A DNA stretch of 64,000 nucleotides from Ideonella_A sp031398385 (GTDB lineage Bacteria; Pseudomonadota; Gammaproteobacteria; Burkholderiales; Burkholderiaceae_C): assembly GCA_031398385.1 (NCBI GenBank), contig JANNNE010000123.1:1-64000 (forward strand), in the 5' to 3' direction. The translations under genes were made by a program, and so were the position numbers. The stretch's first letter is position 1. The number at the start of each line of letters is the position of its first letter. Under the pieces are notes generated by a model that was given only the letters and a program-made list of their open reading frames with translations, was not told the origin of the DNA and searched no databases. This document shows, one piece after another, positions 53,572 through 62,266 of this stretch.

Positions 53572-54617
53572 TGAAGCAGCCTCCCAGAGTCATCGAATGC
53601 CAGCGCCCACGAGGGGTCGGCGACCAGACCAACGGTTTGCCCGGCGTCGACACGTGCATGATTGGCGCCAACCTTGGCGGTCAACAACTCGTCGACACCG
53701 TCGACCTTGAGGTGCAGGATGGATACGTCGCCCAGGTGCTCGGCCAGCACGACGCCGGCCGTGATGCCCTCGCCCGCCGGCGCGACCCGCAAATGCTCAG
53801 GGCGCAAGCCGGCCCGCCTGGCGCCGGCAGGTACGGCCAGCACGTCCCACAAGCTGCGGTGAGCCGCGGCCGCATCGCCGGCAGGACGCTCGACCAGGTT
53901 GATTCGAGGCGCACCCAGGAAGGCCGCGACAAACTCGTTGGCCGGACGGTTGTAGAGTTCCATCGGCTTGCCAAGTTGTTCGACGATCCCCTTGTTGAAG
54001 ACCGCGATCCGGTCGCCCATGGTCATTGCCTCGACCTGGTCGTGGGTGACGTAGATCATCGTCGTGCCGAGTTCCTTGTGCAGCCGACCGAGCTCGATTC
54101 GCATGTTTACCCGAAGCGCGGCGTCCAGGTTGGACAGCGGCTCGTCGAACAGGAAGACCTTGGGCTTGCGCACGATCGCGCGCCCGATCGCGACCCGTTG
54201 CCGCTGCCCGCCGGACAAATCCCTGGGCAGACGTTGCAGCAGTTCGGTGATGCGAAGTGTCTCGGCCGCCCGCCTGACCTGCTCGTCGCGCTGCACCTTG
54301 CCCACACCGGCCATCTTCAGCGCAAAGCCCATGTTCTCGGCCACCGTCATGTGCGGATACAGCGCATAACTCTGGAACACCATGGCCGCGCCACGGTCCG
54401 CAGGGCGCATGTCGTTGGCGCGCGCCCCGTCGATCAGCAAGTCGCCGTCACTGATGTCTTCCAGGCCGGCAATCATGCGCAAGGTGGTCGATTTGCCGCA
54501 GCCCGAAGGGCCGACGAAGACGAGGAACTCGCTATCGACGACATCGAGGTCGATGCCCTTGATGACTTGCACCTCGCCGTAACTCTTGCGTATGCCTCGC
54601 AGCGAAACCCGTCCCAT
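53568..54617 (-). CDS. ABC sugar-import ATPase (MalK/UgpC/MsiK type)
   Basis: 349 residues. Walker A GPSGCGKST (near 38), signature LSGGQRQR, Walker B VFLFDEPLSNLD, H-loop VTHDQVEAM, and a C-terminal regulatory OB/TOBE region (LRPEHLRV, near 270). It powers the carbohydrate importer encoded by the two permeases and binding protein upstream. Three bases behind GH1; coupled to GH16. Confidence 0.93.
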   Translation of the reverse strand: MGRVSLRGIRKSYGEVQVIKGIDLDVVDSEFLVFVGPSGCGKSTTLRMIAGLEDISDGDLLIDGARANDMRPADRGAAMVFQSYALYPHMTVAENMGFALKMAGVGKVQRDEQVRRAAETLRITELLQRLPRDLSGGQRQRVAIGRAIVRKPKVFLFDEPLSNLDAALRVNMRIELGRLHKELGTTMIYVTHDQVEAMTMGDRIAVFNKGIVEQLGKPMELYNRPANEFVAAFLGAPRINLVERPAGDAAAAHRSLWDVLAVPAGARRAGLRPEHLRVAPAGEGITAGVVLAEHLGDVSILHLKVDGVDELLTAKVGANHARVDAGQTVGLVADPSWALAFDDSGRLLQ

Positions 54618-54620
54618 TGC

Positions 54621-55997
54621 TCAGGCCCCCAGAGTGAGTTCGTCGCGATGGCGTGCCTCAAGCGGACAGCGCCGTAGAAACTCGCGGTACCACAAGGCAC
54701 TGTCTTTCGGGGTGCGCCGCTGAGTCGCATAGTCGACATGCACGATGCCGAAGCGCTTGGGGTAACCCGAAGCCCATTCGAAGTTGTCGAGCAGGCTCCA
54801 GACCATGTAGCCCTGCACCGGAACGCCTTGCGCCAGGGCTTCGCCGACGGCCGCGATATGCCGTTCGATATAACGCTTGCGGTCTGCGTCATGAACCTGT
54901 CCATCCTCGAACCGGTCACCAAATGCACCGCCGTTTTCGGTGACGTACAGCTGCGGCACCGGGTAATCCCGATGCAGGCGCAACAGCAGTTCGGTCAGGC
55001 CCTCGGGGTAGACCTCCCAGCCCATCTCGGTGACCGGATTGCCGCTCTGGCTGACATCCCACTGACCCGAGGCACTCACCACGTTGCGCGAGTAGTAATT
55101 GACGCCGAGAAAATCCATCGGTGTCGCAATCGCCTCGAGATCGCCAGGTTCAATGCGCGGGACCGCGCCGGCCAGCCAGTCGCACACGTCTTTCGGATAG
55201 CCGCGACCGAACAGCGGATCCATGTACCAGCGCAACAGGCGACCGTCCTCCAGGCGTGCGGCGATGGCGTCGGCCTGGCTGCCGCTGGCGGGCTGCACCG
55301 GGGCCAGGTTGAGCACGATGCCGAGCTTCGCCGGGCACGACTCGGCCCGCATCGCCTGCACTGCCAGACCATGGCTGAGCAACAGATGGTGGGCCACCTG
55401 GCTTGCCGTCGCGCGGCACCTCACGCCGGGCGCAAAGTTGCCCTTATCGTGGCCCAGTGTCGCGATCACCCAGGGTTCGTTGTGGGTGGTGATCGCCGCG
55501 ACCCGATCGCCCAGCCGGGTGTTGATGCCGACCGCATATTCAACGAAGCGGTGCACCGTGTCGCGATCGGCCCAGCCACCACCGGCCTGCAATTCGTCAG
55601 GCAGATCCCAGTGATTGAGCGTCAGATACGGGGCGATGCCGCGTTCGATCAGACCATCGACCAAGCGCTCGTAGAAATCAAGTCCGCGCTGGTTCCACTG
55701 GCCGCTGCCGCCGGGTCGAACCCGCGGCCAGCTGACCGAGAACCGGTAGGCGTCGACGCCGAGATCGGCAATCAGGTCGAGGTCCTCGGCCCAGCGGTGG
55801 TAGTGATCACAGGCGATGTCGCCATTGCTGCCATCAGCGATGGCACCCGGCACGCGGCAGAAGCGATCCCATATCGACGGGCCCTTGCCGTCCTCTCGGG
55901 AAGCGCCTTCGATCTGGAACGAACTCGTTGCCACGCCCCACGTGAAGTCGGTCGGAAACGCGCTGCGCTGCACGGGATGTCGGGTCATGTCATTCAT
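54621..55997 (-). CDS. GH1 beta-glucosidase
   Basis: 458-residue cytoplasmic enzyme that releases glucose from the non-reducing end of short beta-glucosides such as laminaribiose or gentiobiose. FTWGVATSSFQIEG, acid/base E174 (THNEPW) and nucleophile E354 (YVTENGG), plus WSLLDNFEWASGYPKRFG near the C terminus, are standard. Two ATGs lie nine bases apart (55997 and 55988); either may be used. It interrupts the transporter genes between the permeases and the ATPase, so sugar entry and final hydrolysis are co-expressed. Confidence 0.94.
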   Translation of the reverse strand: MNDMTRHPVQRSAFPTDFTWGVATSSFQIEGASREDGKGPSIWDRFCRVPGAIADGSNGDIACDHYHRWAEDLDLIADLGVDAYRFSVSWPRVRPGGSGQWNQRGLDFYERLVDGLIERGIAPYLTLNHWDLPDELQAGGGWADRDTVHRFVEYAVGINTRLGDRVAAITTHNEPWVIATLGHDKGNFAPGVRCRATASQVAHHLLLSHGLAVQAMRAESCPAKLGIVLNLAPVQPASGSQADAIAARLEDGRLLRWYMDPLFGRGYPKDVCDWLAGAVPRIEPGDLEAIATPMDFLGVNYYSRNVVSASGQWDVSQSGNPVTEMGWEVYPEGLTELLLRLHRDYPVPQLYVTENGGAFGDRFEDGQVHDADRKRYIERHIAAVGEALAQGVPVQGYMVWSLLDNFEWASGYPKRFGIVHVDYATQRRTPKDSALWYREFLRRCPLEARHRDELTLGA

Positions 55998-56040
55998 CGG
56001 AGGGGTGTCTGGCGCCTGCGGGTTGGTTGATTGGTTGGCA

Positions 56041-56865
56041 TCACTTCACAGCACCGGCGGTCAAGCCTGAAATGAGCTGCCGCGACGAAATCACGAATAG
56101 CACGATCAAGGGAATCGTCGCGATGGCCGAGCCGGTCATCAAGGCACCCCACTCGGTATTGACCGGGCTTTGCAGGCTGCGCAACGCGAGCGGCAGCGTA
56201 TACATCTCGGGGCTGCGCATCACGATCAACGGGCCGATGAAATTGTTCCAGCTGGCGATGAAGGTGATCAGGCCCAGCGTGCCCAGTGCCGGCTTGAGCA
56301 GCGGCAGGACGATTCGCCAATAGATGCCGAGTTCGCTGCAGCCGTCCATGCGTGCGGCCTCGATCAGGTCCTTGGGAATCGAGCTGCCGACAAACTGCCG
56401 CATCAGAAAAATGCCGAAGGCGCTGGCCGCTCCCGGGATGTACAAGGCCCGCGGCTGATCGATCCAGCCGAGAATATCCATGATCATGAAGGTCGGGATC
56501 ATGTTCATGAACGAAGGCAGCAGCATGGTCGCCAGCACCAGCGTGAACAGCGCATTCTTGTAACGGAACTCAAACAGCGCGAAGGCATAACCACCCATCG
56601 AACAGAACAGCAGGGTCAGCACCGTGGAGGCGATGGCGACGTAGACACTCCATCCGAGATTGCGCCAGAACGGCAGCTTGGCGGTCAGGATGTCGAGATT
56701 GGCGAACAAGTCGTTGCCGAACCACAGCGGTGGCGGCAGACTGAAAATCTCAGTGCGTGAATGGGTCGCAAAAACGAACATGAAGTAAAACGGCGCCAGC
56801 ATGATCAACGAGCCGACGCCGACGACGACATAGGCAGCCCAGGGGGCGAGACGATCGTTTCTCAT
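56041..56865 (-). CDS. ABC sugar-import permease, MalG type
   Basis: 274 residues, six transmembrane helices, with the binding-protein-dependent permease motif EAARMDGCSELGIYWRIVLPLLKP that docks to the ATPase. The ATG at 56865 overlaps the stop of the other permease (TGATG). A longer frame is open but unsupported. Confidence 0.92.
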   Translation of the reverse strand: MRNDRLAPWAAYVVVGVGSLIMLAPFYFMFVFATHSRTEIFSLPPPLWFGNDLFANLDILTAKLPFWRNLGWSVYVAIASTVLTLLFCSMGGYAFALFEFRYKNALFTLVLATMLLPSFMNMIPTFMIMDILGWIDQPRALYIPGAASAFGIFLMRQFVGSSIPKDLIEAARMDGCSELGIYWRIVLPLLKPALGTLGLITFIASWNNFIGPLIVMRSPEMYTLPLALRSLQSPVNTEWGALMTGSAIATIPLIVLFVISSRQLISGLTAGAVK

Positions 56866-57770
56866 CAGGCAGACTTTCGCGGCGCGAATGCGAGGTTGGT
56901 CAGCCAGGTCAGCAAGGCCACGACGACGAACAGCAGCCACGACATCGCACTGGCAGCGCCGAAATCGTTGAAGTCGAAAGCCATGCGGTACAGGTAGATC
57001 GCCGTCGTCATCCCCGCCTGATCAGAGCCGCCGCGGCCACCGGTGAGGATGAACGGCTCCTCGAACAGTTGCAGACCGCCGATCACGCTCAGCGTGACGC
57101 CGAAGAAGATCATCGGCTTCAAGCTCGGCAGCGTGATGTAGAAGAACTGCTGCAGCCGGCCGGCGCCGTCCATCGTCGCCGCCTCGTACAAATCCTTTGG
57201 GATCGTCTGCAGTGCGGCCAGATAGAGCACCACGTTGAAGCCCAGATATCGCCAGAAGACGATCATCGCGATCACCGGCTTGATGTTTTCGGGTTGACCC
57301 AGCCAGTCGACCGGCTCGCCGCCGAACAACGAGGCGATAGCCTGGTTGATCAGGCCGTAGTCGGTCGAGAACAGCGAACTGAACATGATCGCAATCGCCA
57401 CGGTCGAGGTGATGTACGGCAGAAAATAGGCACCGATCACACCGTCGCGAGCGTGCTTGAACGAGTTGTGGATGAAGACTGCGAGCGGAATCGCGATCAG
57501 GTGCTGCGGCACACCCGATGCGACGGCCAGCCAGCCGGTGTTGCCCAGCGACTTCCAGAACCATTCATCTCCCAGCGCGAAGACAAAATTGCCGAAGCCG
57601 ACAAATTGCATCGCACCCAGGCCGGCAGTCGGTTCCCAGGTCTGGAACGCCAGATAGAGTGAAAACAGCAGCGGAAACAGGCCGAACACCCCGAACAGCA
57701 ACAAGAACGGGCTGACCAGAACATACGGCGCGAGGCGCGGCGACAGGCGCAAGGCTGCGGGAAGCTTCAA
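56865..57770 (-). CDS. ABC sugar-import permease, MalF type
   Basis: 301 residues, six transmembrane helices and the coupling motif YEAATMDGAGRLQQFFYITLPSLKP. No ATG is available near the N terminus; the best start is a TTG at 57770 (residues MKLPAALRLSPRLAPYVLV), 11 bases behind the binding-protein stop. Partner of the downstream MalG-type permease. Confidence 0.9.
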   Translation of the reverse strand: MKLPAALRLSPRLAPYVLVSPFLLLFGVFGLFPLLFSLYLAFQTWEPTAGLGAMQFVGFGNFVFALGDEWFWKSLGNTGWLAVASGVPQHLIAIPLAVFIHNSFKHARDGVIGAYFLPYITSTVAIAIMFSSLFSTDYGLINQAIASLFGGEPVDWLGQPENIKPVIAMIVFWRYLGFNVVLYLAALQTIPKDLYEAATMDGAGRLQQFFYITLPSLKPMIFFGVTLSVIGGLQLFEEPFILTGGRGGSDQAGMTTAIYLYRMAFDFNDFGAASAMSWLLFVVVALLTWLTNLAFAPRKSA

Positions 57771-57781
57771 GTCTGATCCAG

Positions 57782-59053
57782 TCAGCGGTGCGCGCGGTGT
57801 TCGAGCAGGCGCTGCGCATCAGCCAGTGCATCGGCGATGGTCTTGCCGCGGTCGAGCACCTTGTCGAGTTCGGTATCGATGACTTCGCTGGCGAAGGCGT
57901 CCTGCTTGTGCACCTCGACCGCGGTAATCTTGCGGGCGGCTTCGCGCCAGATCAGCCTGGCCTTCTGCCCGCCCAGAAACTCGATCGGCTGCTCGAAGAA
58001 CGGATCGTCGTAGGTGTCCAGCTGGCTCGGAAAGGCGTCCTGTGACTTGAATGCCGCCAACTGCATCTCGCGGTTCAGCGTCAGCAGCTTGATCAGCTCC
58101 CAGGCCAGCGGCTTGTTGGCCGCGGGTGAACCACGGGGAATCGCGAAAAACGTCCCGCCATAGGCCGCAAACGATCCGTTGGGCAGTTGTGCCGCACGCC
58201 ACAGGCCACGCGTTTGCGGGGCCACCCAATTGCTCAGGTGGCCCGACAACCAGGCACCTGACATCTGGGTAGCCAAGGTGCCGCGCTTGAAGCCCTCGCT
58301 CCATTCGTTTGACCATGCAGACACCCGCGCATCGAGCTTGTTGCGCCGCACCTCGCGCGCCAGCTCGAAGGCACGGCTGAAACGCGGCGAAGTGACCAGA
58401 ACCCTCGACTCCCTGTCGAAATAAAGTCCCTCACCGGGGCCGATTCCGGTTCGGATCACGATGTCCTTGATATCGCGCGCATGCGCCAACAGGTACGAAC
58501 CGGTGCGCCGCTTCAGCTTCACACCGGCAGCGACATGACTCTCCCAGCTTCGGGTCAGATCGGCTTCGGTGATGCCGGCCTTGTCGAGCAGGTCGACGCG
58601 ATAGAGCAAGGTGCCGGGACCGATGTCGGTGGGCGCTGCGACGATGTCACCGCGCCGGCTGGTTGCCTGGTCGCAGGCATAGGGCACCCAACGATCTCGG
58701 CGCGAGGCGATGTCGTACGGCGGCTTGCGCAAGTCCTCGAGCCCACCGCCCTGGGCGAAGCGGCCGACATAGCCGACCTCGAGCGCCATCACATCCGGCA
58801 GATGGAACGAGGTCGACAACGCGGTTGTCATCGCCGTGTGGTGGTCGGCAAATTGCCGGCTGACCACCTTGATATCGACCTCCGGATGCCGGCGTTTCCA
58901 GGCCGGAATGGCGGCTTGGATGATTTCGTCGACGGCGGGAAAAGCAGCCACCGTCAGGACTTGTTGCGCCCGCACCGCCGAGGCTCCCGATCCGAGCACG
59001 GCTGTACCGAGCAGCCTTCGCCGGGTCGGTCGCCAAGCTTCGATATCTGTCAT
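57782..59053 (-). CDS. ABC sugar-binding protein (CUT1 family)
   Basis: 423 residues. The N terminus TRRRLLGTAVLGSGASAVRAQQ has a twin-arginine-like signal; export by Tat or Sec is both possible. The mature part is a family 1 extracellular solute-binding fold (PAWKRRHPEVDIKVVSRQF, WELIKLLTLNREMQLAAFKSQDAFPS). It is the first gene of the minus-strand operon and lies 98 bp behind a LacI-type operator. Ligand is inferred as beta-glucan oligosaccharide from its neighbours. Confidence 0.88.
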   Translation of the reverse strand: MTDIEAWRPTRRRLLGTAVLGSGASAVRAQQVLTVAAFPAVDEIIQAAIPAWKRRHPEVDIKVVSRQFADHHTAMTTALSTSFHLPDVMALEVGYVGRFAQGGGLEDLRKPPYDIASRRDRWVPYACDQATSRRGDIVAAPTDIGPGTLLYRVDLLDKAGITEADLTRSWESHVAAGVKLKRRTGSYLLAHARDIKDIVIRTGIGPGEGLYFDRESRVLVTSPRFSRAFELAREVRRNKLDARVSAWSNEWSEGFKRGTLATQMSGAWLSGHLSNWVAPQTRGLWRAAQLPNGSFAAYGGTFFAIPRGSPAANKPLAWELIKLLTLNREMQLAAFKSQDAFPSQLDTYDDPFFEQPIEFLGGQKARLIWREAARKITAVEVHKQDAFASEVIDTELDKVLDRGKTIADALADAQRLLEHRAHR

Positions 59054-59151
59054 TGCGCTTCCGTCCGCTCGATCGTCTGCCCTGAATTCGGCGTTTCAAG
59101 CTGGTTGCAAGGCCTCCATGCAGGCCGGGCGAGCTTGGTCCGGAACCGCAA

Positions 59152-59165
59152 TGAAAGCGCTTTCA
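59152..59165. promoter_or_regulatory. LacI-family operator TGAAAGCGCTTTCA (ABC importer unit)
   Basis: Perfect 14-bp palindrome 98 bp upstream of the binding-protein gene, in the 631-bp gap (59054-59684) to the divergent fusion gene. Apart from the two operators I see no other gene in that gap. Confidence 0.85.
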
Positions 59166-59436
59166 AAACTATAGGCAGCGACGGGATTCGTGTCAATTCA
59201 GGGTAAGTGCTGAGTCGAGACTCATGTCGGCGACGTGCCAAGCAGCGCACCTCGAAGCTGCGACGAAGCTTTTGCAACTTTGCCTCCCGCACTCTGCAGC
59301 GTGGGCGGATCATGTTCCAGCCTGGGGCCTCAGGGTGCCGGACACGGTGCTTCTGCGGCCGGTCGCCTGAGTCACGGGTGGCTGGTCACCGCGAATCGCG
59401 CTCTACCGGCGTGTCGTGAGGCGCCAATATACCATT

Positions 59437-59452
59437 TTGAAAACGCTTTCAA
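59437..59452. promoter_or_regulatory. LacI-family operator TTGAAAACGCTTTCAA (transporter-GH17 unit)
   Basis: 16-bp palindrome with one mismatch in the centre half, 232 bp upstream of the fusion gene. The distance implies a long leader or a promoter further upstream than usual. Confidence 0.75.
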
Positions 59453-59684
59453 ACCCGTCAAAACACTGATCGACGAACCGGCTTGGTGGGGCGATGATTG
59501 CGCTTTCAGGCCACTGGAAATGGCATGTCTCAGGCGGTATCCGTTCGCGATCCCGATGCCTGCAGGCGACACGTACCCGTACCGATAGACCGGCTCCTCG
59601 ACTCCTCGCCCGCGCACCGGCTGGCTGACGCCCCATCAACTTCCGGCCCCACCACACGTTCGCGTACCGACCAGAAAGCCGCCC

Positions 59685-62039
59685 ATGTCCCAAACCACCG
59701 CCCCCACCGCCAGGGTCCCGTTCGGCCAGAAAGTCGCCTTCGGGTTGGGCATGCTGGCCAACCAGATGTTCCCGGCCGCGCTGGGCATCTTCATGGTGGT
59801 GCTGGTGCAGGACATGGGCTTTCCGACCTGGATGTGGGGCATCCTGTTCTTCCTGCCACGCGCCTACGACGCGGTGCTCGACCCGATCATGGGCTTCATC
59901 TCCGACAACACCCGGTCGAAGTGGGGTAGGCGCAGGCAGTACGTGTTCATCGGCGCCATCATGCTGGGCATCGGCTTCGTCGCCATGTGGCAGCTCTACC
60001 GCGACGACGGCATCACCTACAACTTCTTCTACTTCCTGTTCTGGTCGCTCGTGTTCTTCACCGGGCTGACGGTATTCAGCATTCCTTACGTGGCCATGGG
60101 CTACGAGATGAGCGACGACTTCCACGAGCGCACCAGCATCATGGCCGTGGCACAGTGGATCGGCCAGTGGGCCTGGGTGATCGCGCCGTGGTTCTGGGTC
60201 GTGATGTACGACCCCCAGTGGTTCCCGAACGCCGACACGGCCACGCGCACGCTGTCGATCTGGGTCGGTGTCGCGTGCATGCTGCTGGCCATGGTGCCGG
60301 CCTTGTTCCTGCCCAGCCGCTCGACCCAGCACGATACGCACCTCATCCCGTTGACCCTGGCCAACGTGGGCATGGGATTCAAGGAGCTGATGGAGGGCTT
60401 CAAGGAGGCCTTCGCTTGTGTGCCCTTCCGCAAGCTGTGCTTCTCCACCTTCCTGATCTTCAACGCCTTCAACACGGTGGCGGCGTTCTCGTTCTTCATC
60501 GTCGTCTACCACCTCTTCAATGGCAACACCGCAGCGGCCGGCATCTGGCCCACGCTGTTCGGCAGCATTGGCGCGCTGGTCACCACCTTTGCCGTCATCC
60601 CCACCGTGGCGTGGATGTCGAAGAAGACAGGCAAGAAGACGGCCTTCATGCTGTCGCAGGGCATCTCGATCGTTGGCTACGTGCTGCTGTGGTTCTTCAT
60701 GGTGCCGGGCAAGCCCTGGATGTTCATGTTCGCGCTGCCTTTCTTTTCGTTCGGCATAGGCGGCCTGTTCACACTGATGATGTCGATGACGGCCGACGTC
60801 TGCGACCTGGACGAACTGGCGACCGGCAAGCGGCGCGAAGGCATCTTCGGCGCCATCTACTGGTGGATGGTGAAGCTCGGGTTCGCGGTCGCGGGGTTGT
60901 TGAGCGGCGCGATCATGTCGCTGGTGGCCTTCACCCCGGGCGCCGCCCTGCAGCCCGAAGGCGCAGTCGACGGCCTGCGCCTGTTCTATTCCGGCGTTCC
61001 GATCGTCGGCACGCTGCTGGCGATGTGGATCATGCGCAACTACGACCTCGACGAGCAGCGCGCCACCGAGGTGCACGCCGAGCTCGAACGCCGCAAGCAG
61101 CGCGCCGCCGGGACTTCGTCGCAGGGATCGGGCGCGCGGGTACCCCTGCCCGAGCGGGGCCTGAACCTGTCGGCCGCAGACGCCACACGCCTGACCGGCA
61201 AGTCGTCCGAGGAAATCCAGGCTCTGTTTTCCGAAGTCCTCGCTGGCCGCGTCTACGGCCTGTGCTTCAGCCCGTATGCCGCGGGTCAGGGCACCGGCGA
61301 CCTGTTGTCGGCGGCCCAGATCAGCCGGCGCATGGACATCGTCGCGCCCCACACGCGCTGGATTCGGACCTTCGCCTGCACCGAGGGGCACGAGCTGATT
61401 CCCGGGGTGGCCCGTGCCAAGGGGCTGAAGACGATGGTGGGCGCCTGGATCGGCCACGACCGCGAGCGCAACGAGCGCGAGATCCTGGCACTGTTGAAGC
61501 TGGCCGACGATGGCATGGTGGACATTGCGGTGGTGGGCAACGAGGTCTTGCTGCGTGGCGAACTGCCCGAGCAGGAGTTGCTGGGCTACCTGCGGCGCGT
61601 GCGAGCCGCGTTGCCCGACAAGGTGCGGCTGGGCTGCGTCGACTCCTACGCCCAGTTCCTGGAGCGGCCGGCGTTGACGGCGGCCTGCGACGTGGTGCTG
61701 CCGAACTGCTATCCGTTCTGGGAAGGCGCCGACATCGCCCAGGCATCGCAGTATCTGGGGCGCATGGTTGCGCTGGTCCAGGCTGCCGCCGGCGAGAAGA
61801 CCGTCATCGTCACCGAGACCGGCTGGCCAGGCCAGGGACAGCCGGTAGGCGAGGCGATCCCCTCGGCGGAAAATGCCATGCGCTATTTCATAGACGTACA
61901 GCAATGGGCCGGACGCGAAGGGGCCAAGCTGTTCTACTTCTCTTCCTTCGACGAGCCCTGGAAGGCCCGCCAGGAAGGGGAGGTAGGCGCGCAGTGGGGC
62001 CTGTGGGACAAGGACGAGCGGCTCAAGTATGGCAGGTAG
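59685..62039 (+). CDS. GPH-family sugar:cation symporter fused to a GH17 glucan hydrolase
   Basis: 784 residues. Residues about 1-460 form a 12-helix MFS/GPH symporter (PRAYDAVLDPIMGFISDNTRSKWGRRR is the family signature; MTADVCDLDELATGKRREG lies near 375). A charged linker (about 465-515, including AELERRKQR) leads to a full GH17 barrel (about 515-784) with acid/base E620 (VGNEVLL) and nucleophile E711 (TETGWP) and the closing FDEPWK. With an even number of helices the GH17 domain faces the cytoplasm. The frame is uninterrupted, so this is one protein. It should take up beta-glucan oligosaccharides and attack them as they emerge. The GH17 part is closely related to the gene at 51643-52623. 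Confidence 0.9.
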   Translation: MSQTTAPTARVPFGQKVAFGLGMLANQMFPAALGIFMVVLVQDMGFPTWMWGILFFLPRAYDAVLDPIMGFISDNTRSKWGRRRQYVFIGAIMLGIGFVAMWQLYRDDGITYNFFYFLFWSLVFFTGLTVFSIPYVAMGYEMSDDFHERTSIMAVAQWIGQWAWVIAPWFWVVMYDPQWFPNADTATRTLSIWVGVACMLLAMVPALFLPSRSTQHDTHLIPLTLANVGMGFKELMEGFKEAFACVPFRKLCFSTFLIFNAFNTVAAFSFFIVVYHLFNGNTAAAGIWPTLFGSIGALVTTFAVIPTVAWMSKKTGKKTAFMLSQGISIVGYVLLWFFMVPGKPWMFMFALPFFSFGIGGLFTLMMSMTADVCDLDELATGKRREGIFGAIYWWMVKLGFAVAGLLSGAIMSLVAFTPGAALQPEGAVDGLRLFYSGVPIVGTLLAMWIMRNYDLDEQRATEVHAELERRKQRAAGTSSQGSGARVPLPERGLNLSAADATRLTGKSSEEIQALFSEVLAGRVYGLCFSPYAAGQGTGDLLSAAQISRRMDIVAPHTRWIRTFACTEGHELIPGVARAKGLKTMVGAWIGHDRERNEREILALLKLADDGMVDIAVVGNEVLLRGELPEQELLGYLRRVRAALPDKVRLGCVDSYAQFLERPALTAACDVVLPNCYPFWEGADIAQASQYLGRMVALVQAAAGEKTVIVTETGWPGQGQPVGEAIPSAENAMRYFIDVQQWAGREGAKLFYFSSFDEPWKARQEGEVGAQWGLWDKDERLKYGR

Positions 62040-62266
62040 GCCAGCAAGGAGGCCCGGTCCGTGAAGATCGGCCGGGGATCGGCGGGTAACGGGGGTGCCA
62101 CAGACAGGGCCGGCTGCAGGTGCAGAGGGCTCGACAGGCATGGCCGGTCGGAGGGCGCCGCTTGAGCGTGTGTAACGATCGATGAGGCCTGTTCGGTACT
62201 TTCGACCACGGCCCTAAACTTGCGTAGCCACTCCCACCCTGGTCATCCAATCATCCGCATCTCCGC

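Noticed and set aside
59403..62141. 912-codon open frame antisense to the symporter-GH17 gene
   Set aside because: Composition is that of a reversed G+C-rich coding strand (Arg/Gly/His/Gln-rich, no domain); the plus strand holds an unmistakable two-domain protein.
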